DNA of 64,000 nt from Limnobaculum xujianqingii (GTDB taxonomy: Bacteria > Pseudomonadota > Gammaproteobacteria > Enterobacterales > Enterobacteriaceae). Each line of letters begins with the position of its first letter. The first letter of the stretch is position 1. A model generated the notes under the pieces. The model made no database searches, was not told the DNA's origin, and saw only the letters and a program-made list of their open reading frames with translations. The translations under genes and the position numbers were made by a program. This document shows, in pieces, positions 25,271 to 35,283 of the stretch. The DNA lies in assembly GCF_013394855.1 (NCBI RefSeq), contig NZ_JABMLK010000002.1, forward strand, positions 1 to 64,000. The letters are read 5' to 3'.

Positions 25271-25386
25271 TTGAGATCCTACTTATAATTCGGGGTTACA
25301 TTACATACTACATTTGGATCGATAGAGTTTCATTGGCTTTGATGCAAAAACCGATCGCCATTTCATCGCCACTTTAAGTTAGGCAT

Positions 25387-25414
25387 AAAAAAGCCCACTT
25401 AACAAAGCGGACTT
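25387..25414 (-). terminator. Terminator downstream of tRNA-Ile2
   Basis: Read leftward, a 10-bp stem AAGUCCGCUU/AAGUGGGCUU (two G-U pairs) is followed by six U. The two wobble pairs become mismatches on the other strand, so the structure works only for leftward RNA, that is, for the tRNA. Confidence 0.75.
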
Positions 25415-25440
25415 AATTATCTGTATTTACTACTAAAATT

Positions 25441-25516
25441 TGGTGGCCCCTGCTGGACTTGAACCAGCGACCAAGCGATTATGAGTCGCCTGCTCTAACC
25501 ACTGAGCTAAGGGGCC
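25441..25516 (-). tRNA. ileX: tRNA-Ile2 (anticodon CAU), probable prophage attachment site
   Basis: The reverse strand reads as a 76-nt cloverleaf with encoded CCA: acceptor GGCCCCU/AGGGGCC, T-arm GGTTCAAGTCC and anticodon loop CTCATAA. CAT with this body marks the minor tRNA-Ile whose wobble C is turned to lysidine by TilS to read AUA, not tRNA-Met. It matches what I know of E. coli ileX, which also lies beside mug. The 3' end faces the prophage, the normal side for integration. The attachment role is inferred. Confidence 0.95.
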
Positions 25517-25657
25517 AAGTGGCGGCGATTATACGGTAAACCTTATTGTTTAGTCCATAGTTACGTAGTGTGAACGTTGGTTTTATGCACAGTTGTAGAT
25601 CGTGATGCTTGCTGGTAGCGTATACCTGATAATGATTTGATCTCAGGCGAAACAACG

Positions 25658-26158
25658 ATGCTTAAAGATATTTTACAGCCCGGTCTACAGGTGGTTTTTT
25701 GCGGCATCAATCCGGGGCTAAAAGCCTCAGCCAGCGGCTTTCATTTTGCTAATCGAACTAATCGATTCTGGCGAGTGTTATATCAGGCGGGTTTTACCAA
25801 AACGTTGTTAACGCCGGAAGAGGATCGCAAGATTTTAGTAAGCCACTGCGGATTAACTGCTCTGGTAGCGCGGCCAACAGTACAGGCAGCGGAGCTTTCC
25901 AGTCAGGAGTTGAAACAAGGGGCGACGTTACTGATTGAGAAGCTCGAACGCTATCAGCCTCGTGCCGTAGCGATATTGGGTAAACAGGCCTACCATCAGG
26001 CATTCGGTATACGCAATGCCCCATGGGGTAGGCAAGATATGACCATAGGTCAAACGCAAGTCTGGATATTACCTAATCCCAGTGGTTTGAACCGCGCAAC
26101 GCTGGAACAATTAACCGAAAGCTATCGTGAGCTGGCGATAGCATTAGAGATTGTGTAG
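25658..26158 (+). CDS. mug: G/U mismatch-specific DNA glycosylase Mug
   Basis: Mug removes uracil and ethenocytosine from mismatched DNA (uracil-DNA glycosylase superfamily). The 166 residues (E. coli 168) carry the catalytic [23 protein letters not shown] block near residue 17 and the second motif LPNPSGLNR near 145. The ATG at 25658 is preferred to an upstream TTG, as AGGCGA precedes it and it matches the family start. Position next to ileX and rpoD is as in E. coli. Confidence 0.95.
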   Translation: MLKDILQPGLQVVFCGINPGLKASASGFHFANRTNRFWRVLYQAGFTKTLLTPEEDRKILVSHCGLTALVARPTVQAAELSSQELKQGATLLIEKLERYQPRAVAILGKQAYHQAFGIRNAPWGRQDMTIGQTQVWILPNPSGLNRATLEQLTESYRELAIALEIV

Positions 26159-26196
26159 GGCATTTTTGAAGTTATGCTGTTGGTTCAATTCTTAAA

Positions 26197-26760
26197 TTAG
26201 CCACCAGCAGCTAAACGCTCCCGAACCTCCATCAACGCAAATCCCAACAAATTCTGTCCATCCCATAATAAAGGGTTTGCTGCTCGAGGGTCATCCTGTG
26301 CCAGACCAATACCCCAGATCTTGTCCACCGGGCTGGCTTCAACCAGAACTCGCTGTTTGGTATTGAACAGAAATTCCTTCAGATTTGGGTGCTGGCTGAA
26401 CTTATGCTGATTGCCTTCACAAACCAGCTCAAAGCAGCGTGATTGCCATAGCTGTTGATCGAAGCCCTTTACCTGTCTGCCCAGACTTTTAGCCTGTGCG
26501 GGCGTTCTGGCGCTTAAAATCTGTGGAATAATCTGTTCATCACCAAATAACTGAGCTTTACTCGCCATCATCCAATGTTCTGCAGTTGCATAAGTGACTC
26601 CGTCAACCACAAAAGGGGAGAGCCACCACTGGCTAAAGCAGGAAGCCGTAATAACGCCATTGGCTGAGGGTTGATGCCCCCAAAAATAGAGATACTTAAA
26701 CTGAGTGCCTGACTTCACTGCACTCTGTAATGCCTGAAGTGAATAATTTCCCTGTTGCAT
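26197..26760 (-). CDS. NADAR / YbiA-like N-glycosidase family protein
   Basis: NADAR family proteins (YbiA, RibX) act on riboflavin-pathway intermediates or ADP-ribosylated substrates. The 187 residues show the family pattern FWGHQPSANG, FSQWWLSPFVVDGVTYATAEHWMMA.KA.LFGD and the C-terminal KIWGIGLAQDDPRAANPLLW.GQNLLGFALMEVR. A start at 26760 is chosen because AAGGGAAGG precedes it; a longer frame from 26799 would run into the rpoD terminator. In E. coli ybiA is elsewhere, so the location downstream of rpoD is lineage-specific. Whether it clears damaged intermediates here is not known. Confidence 0.9.
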   Translation of the reverse strand: MQQGNYSLQALQSAVKSGTQFKYLYFWGHQPSANGVITASCFSQWWLSPFVVDGVTYATAEHWMMASKAQLFGDEQIIPQILSARTPAQAKSLGRQVKGFDQQLWQSRCFELVCEGNQHKFSQHPNLKEFLFNTKQRVLVEASPVDKIWGIGLAQDDPRAANPLLWDGQNLLGFALMEVRERLAAGG

Positions 26761-26793
26761 ATAACCTTCCCTTAAAATAAAGACTAAGCCTGA

Positions 26794-26831
26794 AAACAAG
26801 AAAACCCCAGAGGGCTGGGGTTTTCTTGTTT
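26794..26831. terminator. Terminator of the rpsU-dnaG-rpoD operon
   Basis: A perfect 17-bp stem AAACAAGAAAACCCCAG/CTGGGGTTTTCTTGTTT with a four-base loop lies 21 bp past the rpoD stop. It separates rpoD from the NADAR gene on the same strand. Confidence 0.92.
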
Positions 26832-26851
26832 ACTATTCATCAACGCAAAGA

Positions 26852-28696
26852 TTAATCATCCAGGAAGCTGCGCAGTACTTCTGAGCGGCTTGGGTGACGT
26901 AACTTACGTAATGCTTTCGCTTCGATCTGACGAATACGCTCACGGGTAACATCGAACTGTTTACCCACTTCTTCTAACGTATGGTCAGTATTCATATCGA
27001 TACCAAAACGCATGCGCAGCACTTTCGCTTCACGAGCGGTCAGACCGGCAAGTACGTCGTGGGTTGCTGAACGCAGGCTTTCAGACGTTGCAGAGTCCAG
27101 TGGCAGCTCGAGGGTGGTATCCTCGATAAAATCACCTAAATGCGAATCTTCATCGTCGCCGATTGGCGTTTCCATAGAGATTGGCTCTTTGGCGATCTTC
27201 AGCACTTTACGGATCTTGTCTTCTGGCATCAGCATGCGCTCTGCCAGTTCTTCCGGCAGTGGCTCACGCCCCATTTCTTGCAGCATCTGGCGAGAGATAC
27301 GGTTAAGCTTGTTAATCGTTTCAATCATATGCACTGGAATACGGATAGTGCGCGCCTGATCGGCAATTGAACGAGTGATCGCCTGACGGATCCACCAGGT
27401 GGCGTAAGTTGAGAACTTATAACCACGACGATATTCAAACTTATCTACCGCTTTCATCAGACCGATGTTACCTTCCTGAATCAGATCCAGGAACTGTAAG
27501 CCACGGTTGGTATACTTTTTAGCGATAGAGATAACCAGACGTAAGTTTGCTTCAACCATCTCTTTCTTCGCACGGCGAGCTTTGGCTTCACCGATAGACA
27601 TGCGACGGTTGATATCTTTAACCTGCTCGATGGTTAAGCCGGTTTCATCTTCAATTAACTGTAACTTCTGGATGCAGCGCTCGACTTCTTCGCTAACATC
27701 TTTCAGTTTTTCAGACCATGGTTTACCCATCGCCAGAGCGCTGTTAAACCAGTCCATTGACGTTTCATTGCTGGCGAACAGAGTGACGAAGTTTTTCTTC
27801 GGCATTTTACTCTGTTCAACACACAGTTTAAGGATCAAACGTTCCTGAGTACGGACGCGATCCATCATCTGGCGCATGTTGTTGACCAGATAATCAAACT
27901 GTTTTGGCACCAGACGGAACTGTTTGAATACTTCAGACAGTTTTACGATCTCTTCAATTGCCTGTGCGTTGCTGCGACCAAACTCTTTAATGGCCTTGCG
28001 GGTAGCTTCATATTGCAGACGCAGGTCGTTAAACTTCTCACGGGCAAGTTCAGGATCGATACCGATATCTTCATCGGAATCGGAATCATCAGAGTCTTCG
28101 TCATCATCGTCATCATCATCCTGCTCTTCGCTGGATAATTCTGAACCTACATGTGTTGCCGCAGGACCAATGGTGTCATCAGCATTAGGATCGATAAATG
28201 CGGTGATAATGTCAGACAGTCGGGTTTCGCCAGTTTCAACGCGGTCGTATTGTTCCAGCAGATAGGTGATCGCTTCAGGGTATTCTGCAACAGAACACTG
28301 AACCTGATTGATACCTTCTTCTATGCGTTTTGCAATGTCGATCTCGCCTTCGCGGGTTAACAGTTCAACGGTACCCATTTCACGCATATACATGCGCACC
28401 GGATCTGTTGTACGACCGATTTCGGATTCAACGCTGGAGAGCACTTGTGCTGCGGCTTCCGCTGCATCTTCATCGGTGTCTGCGGTGTTTTCTGCGAGCA
28501 TTAGATCATCGGCATCAGGTGCTATTTCCATTACCTGAATACCCATATCATTGATCATCTGGATGATATCTTCGATTTGATCTGAATCGATGATATCTTC
28601 AGGCAGATGGTCATTGACCTGAGCGTAGGTCAGGTAGCCTTGCTCCTTGCCTAGGGTAACAAGAAGTTTAAGCTGTGACTGCGGGTTTTGCTCCAT
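26852..28696 (-). CDS. rpoD: RNA polymerase sigma-70 factor RpoD
   Basis: Primary sigma factor, 614 residues (E. coli 613). Region 1.1 lies at the N-terminus, an acidic run (Asp/Glu/Ser, about 192-212) in the non-conserved region, then region 2 ([12 protein letters not shown] ... [16 protein letters not shown]) for -10 recognition and melting, region 3, and region 4 with its HTH ([27 protein letters not shown]) for -35 contact. It is the last gene of the macromolecular synthesis operon, with a 166-bp gap from dnaG that may hold its own promoters, as in E. coli. Confidence 0.99.
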   Translation of the reverse strand: MEQNPQSQLKLLVTLGKEQGYLTYAQVNDHLPEDIIDSDQIEDIIQMINDMGIQVMEIAPDADDLMLAENTADTDEDAAEAAAQVLSSVESEIGRTTDPVRMYMREMGTVELLTREGEIDIAKRIEEGINQVQCSVAEYPEAITYLLEQYDRVETGETRLSDIITAFIDPNADDTIGPAATHVGSELSSEEQDDDDDDDEDSDDSDSDEDIGIDPELAREKFNDLRLQYEATRKAIKEFGRSNAQAIEEIVKLSEVFKQFRLVPKQFDYLVNNMRQMMDRVRTQERLILKLCVEQSKMPKKNFVTLFASNETSMDWFNSALAMGKPWSEKLKDVSEEVERCIQKLQLIEDETGLTIEQVKDINRRMSIGEAKARRAKKEMVEANLRLVISIAKKYTNRGLQFLDLIQEGNIGLMKAVDKFEYRRGYKFSTYATWWIRQAITRSIADQARTIRIPVHMIETINKLNRISRQMLQEMGREPLPEELAERMLMPEDKIRKVLKIAKEPISMETPIGDDEDSHLGDFIEDTTLELPLDSATSESLRSATHDVLAGLTAREAKVLRMRFGIDMNTDHTLEEVGKQFDVTRERIRQIEAKALRKLRHPSRSEVLRSFLDD

Positions 28697-28862
28697 AAGA
28701 CGGTATCCACACTTCAGAGTATTAAATTTTATCGGCTAAGCCGGTAATCATAAGGTAGTCGGGCTATGTTTATCAGCTGTCGCCTTTATAAACAGCTATG
28801 CGCAGGATTTCTTACCTGCAATGAGCGGCACTTAAGCCGTTAATTCTGTTAAATCTGTCAAA

Positions 28863-30611
28863 CTAATCTTTTTTTGCCAGAGCCATATTCAAAGACCATA
28901 ATTCTTTGCGCTCTTCGGCATTCAAACCGTGGGTTCTGTCACGGGCAATCAGTTCTTCCTGACGTTGCTCTAATACTGAGTCATACAGTTTAGCTAACGT
29001 ATCAAGAAATGTTTCTTCAACCATGTCCTCTACAATCATGTGGTTCCATGTTGCTAAAGTTTCAAGTTGTTGACTGTAATTATTTCCGCGATACAGCTCT
29101 AAAAGTTGTCCGGTAGTTAATCCCGGCTGAGCCAGACAGGTTTTAACCAGCTCAATAAACAGCGGTACTCCCGCCAGATTGGTCTGTTCCAACCCCTGTA
29201 CTGACGGAACCTGTGTTGCCAGATAAGGACGCTGAATCAACAGACCTATCAGTATACGCATAGTTGTGCGTTTTAGCTGGGGTGCCTGATAGCTTTGTTC
29301 AGTTTCAATTTGTTTCGGCATCAGTTTATCTAGCTGACTGTCATCCAGAATGCCCAGCTTTTGTCCGAGCTGCTGGCGTAGATATAAACGTAATGTCTCG
29401 CCAGGTACCTTGCTAATAAGCGGCAAGGCTAATGTACTAAGTTTAGCACGCCCATCAGGTGAACTCAGATCGACCTGCGGCATAAGTGTATCAAATAAAA
29501 ACATCGAAAGAGGTTGGGCTTGTTCTAAACGTTGCTGAAAAGCTTCCTTTCCCTCTTTTCTTACCAGCGTATCCGGATCTTCTCCATCCGGTAAAAACAT
29601 AAAGCGTAGCTGGCGACCATCAGTCAGGTAAGGCAGGGCGGTTTCTAATGCACGCCATGCGGCCTCACGACCGGCATTATCGCCGTCATAACAGCAGATA
29701 ACGTTATCCGTAGAGCGGAACATTAACTGAATGTGTTCTGCCGTTGTGGAGGTTCCCAGCGAGGCGACGGCATAATCAATGCCAAACTGCGCCAGTGCCA
29801 CCACATCCATATAGCCTTCAACGACTAACAGCTTATCGAGCTGATTACGATTCAGCTGCGCTTCATACAGGCCATATAACTGGCGACCTTTATGGAAAAT
29901 CTCTGTTTCCGGTGAGTTTAGATATTTAGGTGTTCCGCTACCTAAAATTCTTCCACCAAAGGCGATAACCCGACCGCGCTTGTCGCGGATGGGGAACATG
30001 ACTCGTTCGCGAAAGCGATCATAAGTCCGCCCATTATCATTGGTCACCAACATTCCCGCATCATTGAGTGATTCGCGGTTTTCCGGTGAGCGACCAAAAC
30101 GTTTCAGAACGTTATCCCATCCGGAAGGCGCAAAGCCAATGGCAAAGCGCTGAATAATGTCGTCACTTAAACCACGTTGCGCCAGATAGTTTCGCGCATC
30201 CTGAGACTGAGGTTGGTTTAAGGATTCCTGATAGAACTTAGCTAATGGTTCCATCAGTTGATACAGACTTTGTCTTTGGTGTTTCTCTAACTGGCTGATA
30301 CCGGTGCCGGATTCGTAAGGAATTTCCAGACTGTGCATGGTTGCCAGTTCTTCAACGCTTTCAACGAACTCCAGACGGTCAAAGTTCATTAAGAAATCAA
30401 TAGCATTACCATGAGCTCCGCAGCCGAAGCAGTGATAAAACTGTTTTTCACCGTTAACGGTGAAAGAGGGCGTTTTCTCATTATGGAACGGACAACAGGC
30501 GTGATAATTCTTGCCTTGCTTTTTAAGCTTCACACGAGCATCTATAAGATCGACGATGTCCGTACGGGCCAGCAAGTCATTGATAAATACGCGTGGGATT
30601 CGTCCTGCCAT
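28863..30611 (-). CDS. dnaG: DNA primase DnaG
   Basis: Primase makes RNA primers at the replication fork. The 582 residues (E. coli 581) contain the zinc ribbon C40, H43, C61 and C64, the RNA polymerase core with Toprim residues E265 (VVEGYMD) and D309/D311 (CYDGDNAG), and the C-terminal helical domain that binds DnaB helicase. It lies between rpsU and rpoD on one transcript, behind a hairpin that limits its expression. Confidence 0.99.
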   Translation of the reverse strand: MAGRIPRVFINDLLARTDIVDLIDARVKLKKQGKNYHACCPFHNEKTPSFTVNGEKQFYHCFGCGAHGNAIDFLMNFDRLEFVESVEELATMHSLEIPYESGTGISQLEKHQRQSLYQLMEPLAKFYQESLNQPQSQDARNYLAQRGLSDDIIQRFAIGFAPSGWDNVLKRFGRSPENRESLNDAGMLVTNDNGRTYDRFRERVMFPIRDKRGRVIAFGGRILGSGTPKYLNSPETEIFHKGRQLYGLYEAQLNRNQLDKLLVVEGYMDVVALAQFGIDYAVASLGTSTTAEHIQLMFRSTDNVICCYDGDNAGREAAWRALETALPYLTDGRQLRFMFLPDGEDPDTLVRKEGKEAFQQRLEQAQPLSMFLFDTLMPQVDLSSPDGRAKLSTLALPLISKVPGETLRLYLRQQLGQKLGILDDSQLDKLMPKQIETEQSYQAPQLKRTTMRILIGLLIQRPYLATQVPSVQGLEQTNLAGVPLFIELVKTCLAQPGLTTGQLLELYRGNNYSQQLETLATWNHMIVEDMVEETFLDTLAKLYDSVLEQRQEELIARDRTHGLNAEERKELWSLNMALAKKD

Positions 30612-30646
30612 TAAGCCTCAATTCGTAAATCCATAAATGAGAATAA

Positions 30647-30674
30647 GCCGCGCATTCCTTTCGGAAAGCACGGC
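30647..30674 (-). terminator. Attenuating hairpin between rpsU and dnaG
   Basis: Leftward RNA folds into GCCGUGCUUUCC/GGAAUGCGCGGC with one mismatch and one wobble pair, followed by UUAUUCUCAUUU. It stands where E. coli has the partial terminator T1, which lets rpsU be expressed far more than dnaG. Confidence 0.7.
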
Positions 30675-30759
30675 ATACTTATATGCAGTTAGCTATTACT
30701 AGCTTTAGCTACACGACCAACCTGCGCATTAATCGCGCGCTCGGAGTTAACCGAAGGTA

Positions 30760-30987
<228 letters not shown>

Positions 30988-31161
30988 TCAATAGAAATCG
31001 GTTTTGCTGCTGGCGCTGTTGCCAGCCATATTCAAAATGGTGCGGAATTCTACTGCGAATAGGTGCTGCTTGTAAAGTCCTGTTACCGATTCATTCATCG
31101 GTAGTTGGCAGAAAACAGCCCGTCATCATTGTATAAACAGCTACCATCACGTTAGTGCGCT

Positions 31162-31203
31162 GAAAGTCCCGGTTATTTTTATCCATCTATAATCGGGACT
31201 TTC
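31162..31203 (-). terminator. Terminator after the VWA-like lipoprotein gene
   Basis: GAAAGTCCCG(G)TTAT and ATAATCGGGACTTTC form a long stem around a 12-base loop, 30 bp past the stop. It separates the lipoprotein gene from the rpsU operon downstream. Confidence 0.7.
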
Positions 31204-31231
31204 AACCATCAAATTTTTACTATTTTAATGC

Positions 31232-32785
31232 TTATTTGCCCTGGCCTTTCACCGGTGAGCTTTTTGGTAGCTCATTTTGGGCATTGCCAACTAACTGAAT
31301 AAACTCTGAGCGCAGATCGTATTTATCCGCACCGCGACCTTCATTTGCCAGCTTCAGGGTATCGTCCAGCGTGAATGCGCCAGTTGATGCACCGTTATCT
31401 TTTAACTGCTGAGCAAATGCAGCAACAGCAGCGGCGAAGCGGAAATCTTTGCTGCTGTTATCCAGAGTATTGTTCATTTGTGATTCAGGAACCGGTAGCT
31501 CAATACGCTGAGGAGTGCTTTGTGCATTTGGCGTTTTATAGCGCAGATGCATCATAGCGATCTCTTTGGTTTGACGCAGGTAACTGTTAGCGGATGGTGT
31601 ACCGATGAAACCATATTGTTCAGCGTTCCACTCTTCTGAGCTGCCCGCAGGAATAATTTCATACAGCGCGGTCATGGTTTGACCGGTGACCACAACACCG
31701 CTATTTGCCGCATTGCTGTTCTCTTCTGATGGTGTCTGATAACCCAGCAGGCGGTAGGCCTTAATGTACGTTGGGTTAAACTCGACTTTCATAGAAAACT
31801 CTTTTGCTACCGGTGTTTGTGTAGCACTTAATTGCTCATCCCACACTTTGTCGCTGTCGCGGATGTTGTCGATGTACTGATGCACACCGTTACCAACGTA
31901 AGCCACTTCAGCCAGTGAAGATGGGCTAAACTGACTGGCGGTGAATCCTAAAGTGGTTAGGGAAATTTGTGAGGCTGGATGGTTAGCGAAGAAATCGCTG
32001 GCATCCTGTACTGTGCTGAAGCCTGCATTATAAGTGCTGTTACCCACCAGAATGACGCGGTTGATACCATCAGCAATATAATGATCTTTTGCCAGAGTAT
32101 AAGCTTCTGTCAGACGAGAGCTGTCCTGAATGGTTTTTCCACTGCTTAAGCTGGAAATTGCAGACAGCATTTTGTCTTTTTTATCGCCAGTAGTTGGTTC
32201 CAGCAGAACGCCTTTATCGCCAGAGGCACTCATCAGTGTCAAAGTATCCTGAGGAGTTAATTGATTAACCAGATGAGTCAGGCTGGTTTTGATCAGTGAC
32301 AAATCAGCACCTTCACCACCGACTAACACCACCAGGTTTACCGCACGACGCTCAGTACTGGTTTGAGCATCACCGGCTTTAATTGCTACGCGTAGCAGAC
32401 GGGTATTTGGATTCCATGGCGTAATCGCGATTTCACCGTTAGCCGCGAAAGGAATTCGCCCTTGTGGCTGTGGATAATCATAAGGGAAGAAATTTACCCA
32501 CTCAGACAACTGAATGCTGTTTTTTCCTGGCAGGGTTGAACGTGCCAGAGCACGGCGCATATTATTGTAGCTACCGTTATTGTCCGCGGCAGAAATCAAT
32601 ACTTCAGGGCCATTTTGGGCGCTTGTTTTATAAGCCTGTTTGATTTCCTGCTCTGGTGATCCTGCCGTTTTTGCTGGCGAAGGAAGATTTAAATTAGGAT
32701 CGGTTGAGCTACAGCCGGCAAGTACCAGTGCACTCAACAATGCCAGGGAATGGATTCCACGTTTAACACTTTGAGCTTTAGTCAT
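31232..32785 (-). CDS. VWA-like outer-membrane lipoprotein (YfbK-related) without metal site
   Basis: The 517-residue protein has a lipoprotein signal with lipobox VLAGCSS (Cys24) and then the order of YfbK-type von Willebrand factor A proteins: an N-terminal domain (NFFPYDYPQP), a VWA fold at about 150-330, and a C-terminal part (FRFAAAVAAFAQQLKDN). The usual MIDAS residues are absent: the place of IDxSGS reads VGGEGA, the Thr loop reads GKTIQDSS, and the place of ATDGDFN reads VGNSTYN. The ATG at 32785 follows GAGATAG; a TTG at 32800 is less likely. It lies upstream of rpsU with its own terminator. Probably a periplasmic binding scaffold without metal-dependent adhesion; the function is unknown. 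Confidence 0.85.
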   Translation of the reverse strand: MTKAQSVKRGIHSLALLSALVLAGCSSTDPNLNLPSPAKTAGSPEQEIKQAYKTSAQNGPEVLISAADNNGSYNNMRRALARSTLPGKNSIQLSEWVNFFPYDYPQPQGRIPFAANGEIAITPWNPNTRLLRVAIKAGDAQTSTERRAVNLVVLVGGEGADLSLIKTSLTHLVNQLTPQDTLTLMSASGDKGVLLEPTTGDKKDKMLSAISSLSSGKTIQDSSRLTEAYTLAKDHYIADGINRVILVGNSTYNAGFSTVQDASDFFANHPASQISLTTLGFTASQFSPSSLAEVAYVGNGVHQYIDNIRDSDKVWDEQLSATQTPVAKEFSMKVEFNPTYIKAYRLLGYQTPSEENSNAANSGVVVTGQTMTALYEIIPAGSSEEWNAEQYGFIGTPSANSYLRQTKEIAMMHLRYKTPNAQSTPQRIELPVPESQMNNTLDNSSKDFRFAAAVAAFAQQLKDNGASTGAFTLDDTLKLANEGRGADKYDLRSEFIQLVGNAQNELPKSSPVKGQGK

Positions 32786-33065
32786 TTCTATCTCAATCAA
32801 GTTGTTTGGTGTTCATTAGATGGACAAAAGAAAGGCGAAGCATACCCAGAGTTTCCGGGGTGCTGCAAGCGACTTTGCGCCTAGTTTATCGAAATATGTT
32901 AGCGACTGCTGCTAATTAGTGATATTCAGTAGCATTTTTCTTGAAGTGTGTGATTCTTTATTTTCAGCTTATTGTCTGTGTTATTATTTAACGCAATACA
33001 AATTGTGTGTCCGCATGGTTGTGACAGCGGCGCAGATAATGAATTCAGAGGCTGTCTGGCAGGTT

Positions 33066-34082
33066 ATGCGTATATTAGGTATTGAAACGTCATGCGATGA
33101 GACCGGTGTGGCGATTTATGACGATCGGCAGGGCTTATTAGCCGATCAACTTTACAGTCAGGTTAAACTGCATGCGGATTACGGTGGTGTAGTACCTGAG
33201 CTGGCATCTCGCGATCACGTACGTAAAACCGTTCCTCTGATTCAGGCTGCGCTTAAGCAGGCAAATCTAACCGCCGCTGATATCGATGGTATCGCTTATA
33301 CCGCCGGACCAGGTCTGGTTGGGGCTTTGTTGGTTGGTGCAACCGTTGGGCGTTCTTTGGCACTGGCGTGGAATGTTCCCGCGGTAGCGGTTCATCATAT
33401 GGAAGGTCACCTGTTAGCACCAATGCTGGAAGATAATCCACCGGAGTTTCCATTTGTTGCGCTGTTGGTTTCTGGTGGACATACCCAACTAATTAGCGTT
33501 ACGGGTATTGGTCAATATGAACTGTTGGGTGAGTCTATTGATGATGCCGCCGGTGAAGCATTTGATAAAACCGCTAAACTGCTGGGGCTGGATTATCCCG
33601 GTGGGCCTATGCTGTCTAAAATGGCACAACAGGGTGTTGCCGGACGTTTTACTTTTCCGCGCCCAATGACCGATCGTCCGGGCCTTGATTTTAGTTTCTC
33701 CGGTCTTAAAACGTTTGCTGCTAATACCATTCGTCAGTCCGGTGATGACGAGCAAACTAAAGCCGATATTGCCAGAGCATTTGAAGATGCGGTGGTGGAT
33801 ACGCTGGCAATTAAATGCCGTCGGGCGCTGGATGAAACCGGATTTAACCGCCTGGTGATGGCTGGCGGTGTCAGTGCTAACCGCACGCTGCGCAGCAAAA
33901 TGGCCGATATAATGAAACAGCGTAAAGGCGAAGTATTTTATGCTCGTCCTGAGTTCTGTACCGATAATGGCGCAATGATTGCCTATGCAGGAATGGTTCG
34001 ACTGAAAGCCGGTGAAGCGACAGGGCTGGAAGTATCGGTTCGTCCACGCTGGCCGCTGGATCAGTTGCCACCGGTGAGTTGA
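33066..34082 (+). CDS. tsaD: tRNA t6A threonylcarbamoyltransferase subunit TsaD
   Basis: TsaD, with TsaB, TsaE and TsaC, makes the universal t6A37 modification in ANN-decoding tRNAs. The 338 residues (E. coli 337) begin [14 protein letters not shown] and have the metal-binding HMEGH (H111, H115) and later [10 protein letters not shown] and DNGAMIA motifs. Longer in-frame readings (to 32919) are not supported by the family. Divergent from the lipoprotein gene and convergent with plsY, as in E. coli the rpsU and tsaD neighbourhood is kept. Confidence 0.97.
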   Translation: MRILGIETSCDETGVAIYDDRQGLLADQLYSQVKLHADYGGVVPELASRDHVRKTVPLIQAALKQANLTAADIDGIAYTAGPGLVGALLVGATVGRSLALAWNVPAVAVHHMEGHLLAPMLEDNPPEFPFVALLVSGGHTQLISVTGIGQYELLGESIDDAAGEAFDKTAKLLGLDYPGGPMLSKMAQQGVAGRFTFPRPMTDRPGLDFSFSGLKTFAANTIRQSGDDEQTKADIARAFEDAVVDTLAIKCRRALDETGFNRLVMAGGVSANRTLRSKMADIMKQRKGEVFYARPEFCTDNGAMIAYAGMVRLKAGEATGLEVSVRPRWPLDQLPPVS

Positions 34083-34113
34083 TCATGGTTGAATTTGAAT
34101 AACTAAATAGCTA

Positions 34114-34162
34114 TTCCGGCCGTAAATATGTATTTGCTTAAATACAATCAGCGGCCGGAGAA
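34114..34162. repeat. Solo hairpin related to the 3' part of the 170-bp intergenic repeat
   Basis: An 8-bp stem TCCGGCCG/CGGCCGGA around a 29-base loop lies between convergent tsaD and plsY. Read in reverse it matches the 3' hairpin of the elements at 36336 and 48187, sharing ATTCCGGCCGTAAA and TGCTTA. It probably also ends transcription of tsaD and plsY. Confidence 0.6.
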
Positions 34163-34180
34163 TTTTGTTGAATAGTTAAC

Positions 34181-34816
34181 TTACTCTGGTTTATCGCTAT
34201 CTGTGGTTTCTTCTGCTTTCTTCTTCTTAAACCGATCCCATATCTTCCCTTCCTGACCGCGCCATAACCGCTGAATATTGTCATGATGACGAATCAAAAC
34301 CAGACAGGAAAGCATTGCTACCGGAAAGGTGAACTGCGGTTTAAACCACCAGGTATAAAACGGCGCAATGAGTGCACTGATAATGGCACCCAATGAGGAA
34401 TAACCGCTGAGCAGCACTGTCAATAGCCAGGTCCCGGTCATTAGTCCGGTCAAATCCCAGCCTATAGGTGCAATGGCACCAAATGCAGTTGCCACACCTT
34501 TACCACCGCGAAAGTGGAAGAAAATCGGGTAGATATGTCCCAGACAGGCAACAATAGCGGTTAAGCCAAGATAAAGAGGGGAAAGGTTCAGCTTGTAGGC
34601 CACCCAAACAGGCAGCATGCCTTTTAGTACATCGAATATTAATACGGCTGCAGCTGCAGCTTTTCCGCCAATACGCAGCACATTGGTTGCACCGGGATTA
34701 CCGGAACCATGCTCTCGTGGGTCGGGCAGTTTGGCGATACGACAAACCAACACTGCGCTGGATATTGATCCACATAGATAGGCGATAATGATCATGCCAA
34801 GCGCGATAGCACTCAT
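34181..34816 (-). CDS. plsY: Glycerol-3-phosphate acyltransferase PlsY
   Basis: Membrane acyltransferase that uses acyl phosphate to acylate glycerol-3-phosphate, the first step of phospholipid synthesis. The 211 residues (E. coli 205) have about five membrane segments, with the conserved loops [15 protein letters not shown] (about 34-48), [18 protein letters not shown] (about 92-109) and RHHDNIQRL near the end. The charged tail after residue 190 is usual. It is divergent from folB, 107 bp apart. Confidence 0.97.
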   Translation of the reverse strand: MSAIALGMIIIAYLCGSISSAVLVCRIAKLPDPREHGSGNPGATNVLRIGGKAAAAAVLIFDVLKGMLPVWVAYKLNLSPLYLGLTAIVACLGHIYPIFFHFRGGKGVATAFGAIAPIGWDLTGLMTGTWLLTVLLSGYSSLGAIISALIAPFYTWWFKPQFTFPVAMLSCLVLIRHHDNIQRLWRGQEGKIWDRFKKKKAEETTDSDKPE

Positions 34817-34923
34817 AAACTCGATTCCATCTAATAATTGTCGTTTTACTCTCTGCTAACGTGGATAATACGCATATTCTGCCCGAAGTGGTATGCCTTA
34901 ATTGAAAAACTGAGAGTGATGTT

Positions 34924-35283
34924 ATGGATATCGTATTTATAGAACAGCTCAGCGTCATTACAACCATCGGGGTTTATGACTGGGAGCAGACGATTAAACA
35001 GAAGCTTATTTTCGATATCGAAATGGGCTGGGATAATCGCAAAGCCGCCGCCAGTGACAACGTTTGTGACTGCCTTAGCTATGCTGATGTTAGTGAAGCC
35101 GTGATTGAAAAGGTCGAAAACGAGCGTTTTGCCTTAGTTGAACGAGTAGCAGAAGAAGTTGCTGATTTATTAATGCAGCGTTTTTCTATTCCATGGATTA
35201 GGATCAAAGTGAGTAAACCGGGAGCCGTAGCAGCGGCGAAGCAGGTTGGTGTGATCATTGAACGTGGTTCACGCTTAGCCTGA
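34924..35283 (+). CDS. folB: Dihydroneopterin aldolase FolB
   Basis: FolB converts 7,8-dihydroneopterin to 6-hydroxymethyl-dihydropterin and glycolaldehyde in folate synthesis. The 119 residues (E. coli 122) start MDIVFIEQLSVITTIGVYDWE, with catalytic E22 in that block, and have CLSYADV and the C-terminal KVSKPGAVAAAKQVGVIIER containing the catalytic Lys. An SD is weak (GAGAGTG). uppP follows in the same direction after 126 bp. Confidence 0.97.
   Translation: MDIVFIEQLSVITTIGVYDWEQTIKQKLIFDIEMGWDNRKAAASDNVCDCLSYADVSEAVIEKVENERFALVERVAEEVADLLMQRFSIPWIRIKVSKPGAVAAAKQVGVIIERGSRLA

Larger units (their letters stand above)
1..25516. mobile_element. P2-like prophage (right ~25 kb, ending at tRNA-Ile2)
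   Basis: The gene order A - cos - Q P / O N M L X - lysis - R S V W J I H G FI FII E T U D ogr is that of phage P2 as an integrated prophage. The ogr end faces the 3' end of a tRNA-Ile2 gene on the minus strand, so attR is probably inside that tRNA (25441-25516). Integrase, repressor and attL would lie left of position 1 and are not visible. All structural genes look intact, with normal lengths and overlaps, so the phage may be functional. The exact right boundary is inferred, because the attL copy cannot be seen. Confidence 0.93.

Noticed and set aside
25293..25386. Possible attR core left of the tRNA
   Set aside because: No second copy is visible to compare, and the terminator at 25387 belongs with the tRNA, so the tRNA 3' end is the better guess.
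26991..28560. Many long open frames opposite rpoD (e.g. 27012-27359, 27924-28265)
   Set aside because: They are antisense shadows of a highly conserved essential gene with no ribosome binding sites or family resemblance; the Ser/Asp repeats mirror the acidic run of RpoD.
32919..33065. N-terminal extension of TsaD by 49 residues
   Set aside because: The family starts at [12 protein letters not shown]; the extension has no conserved sequence.
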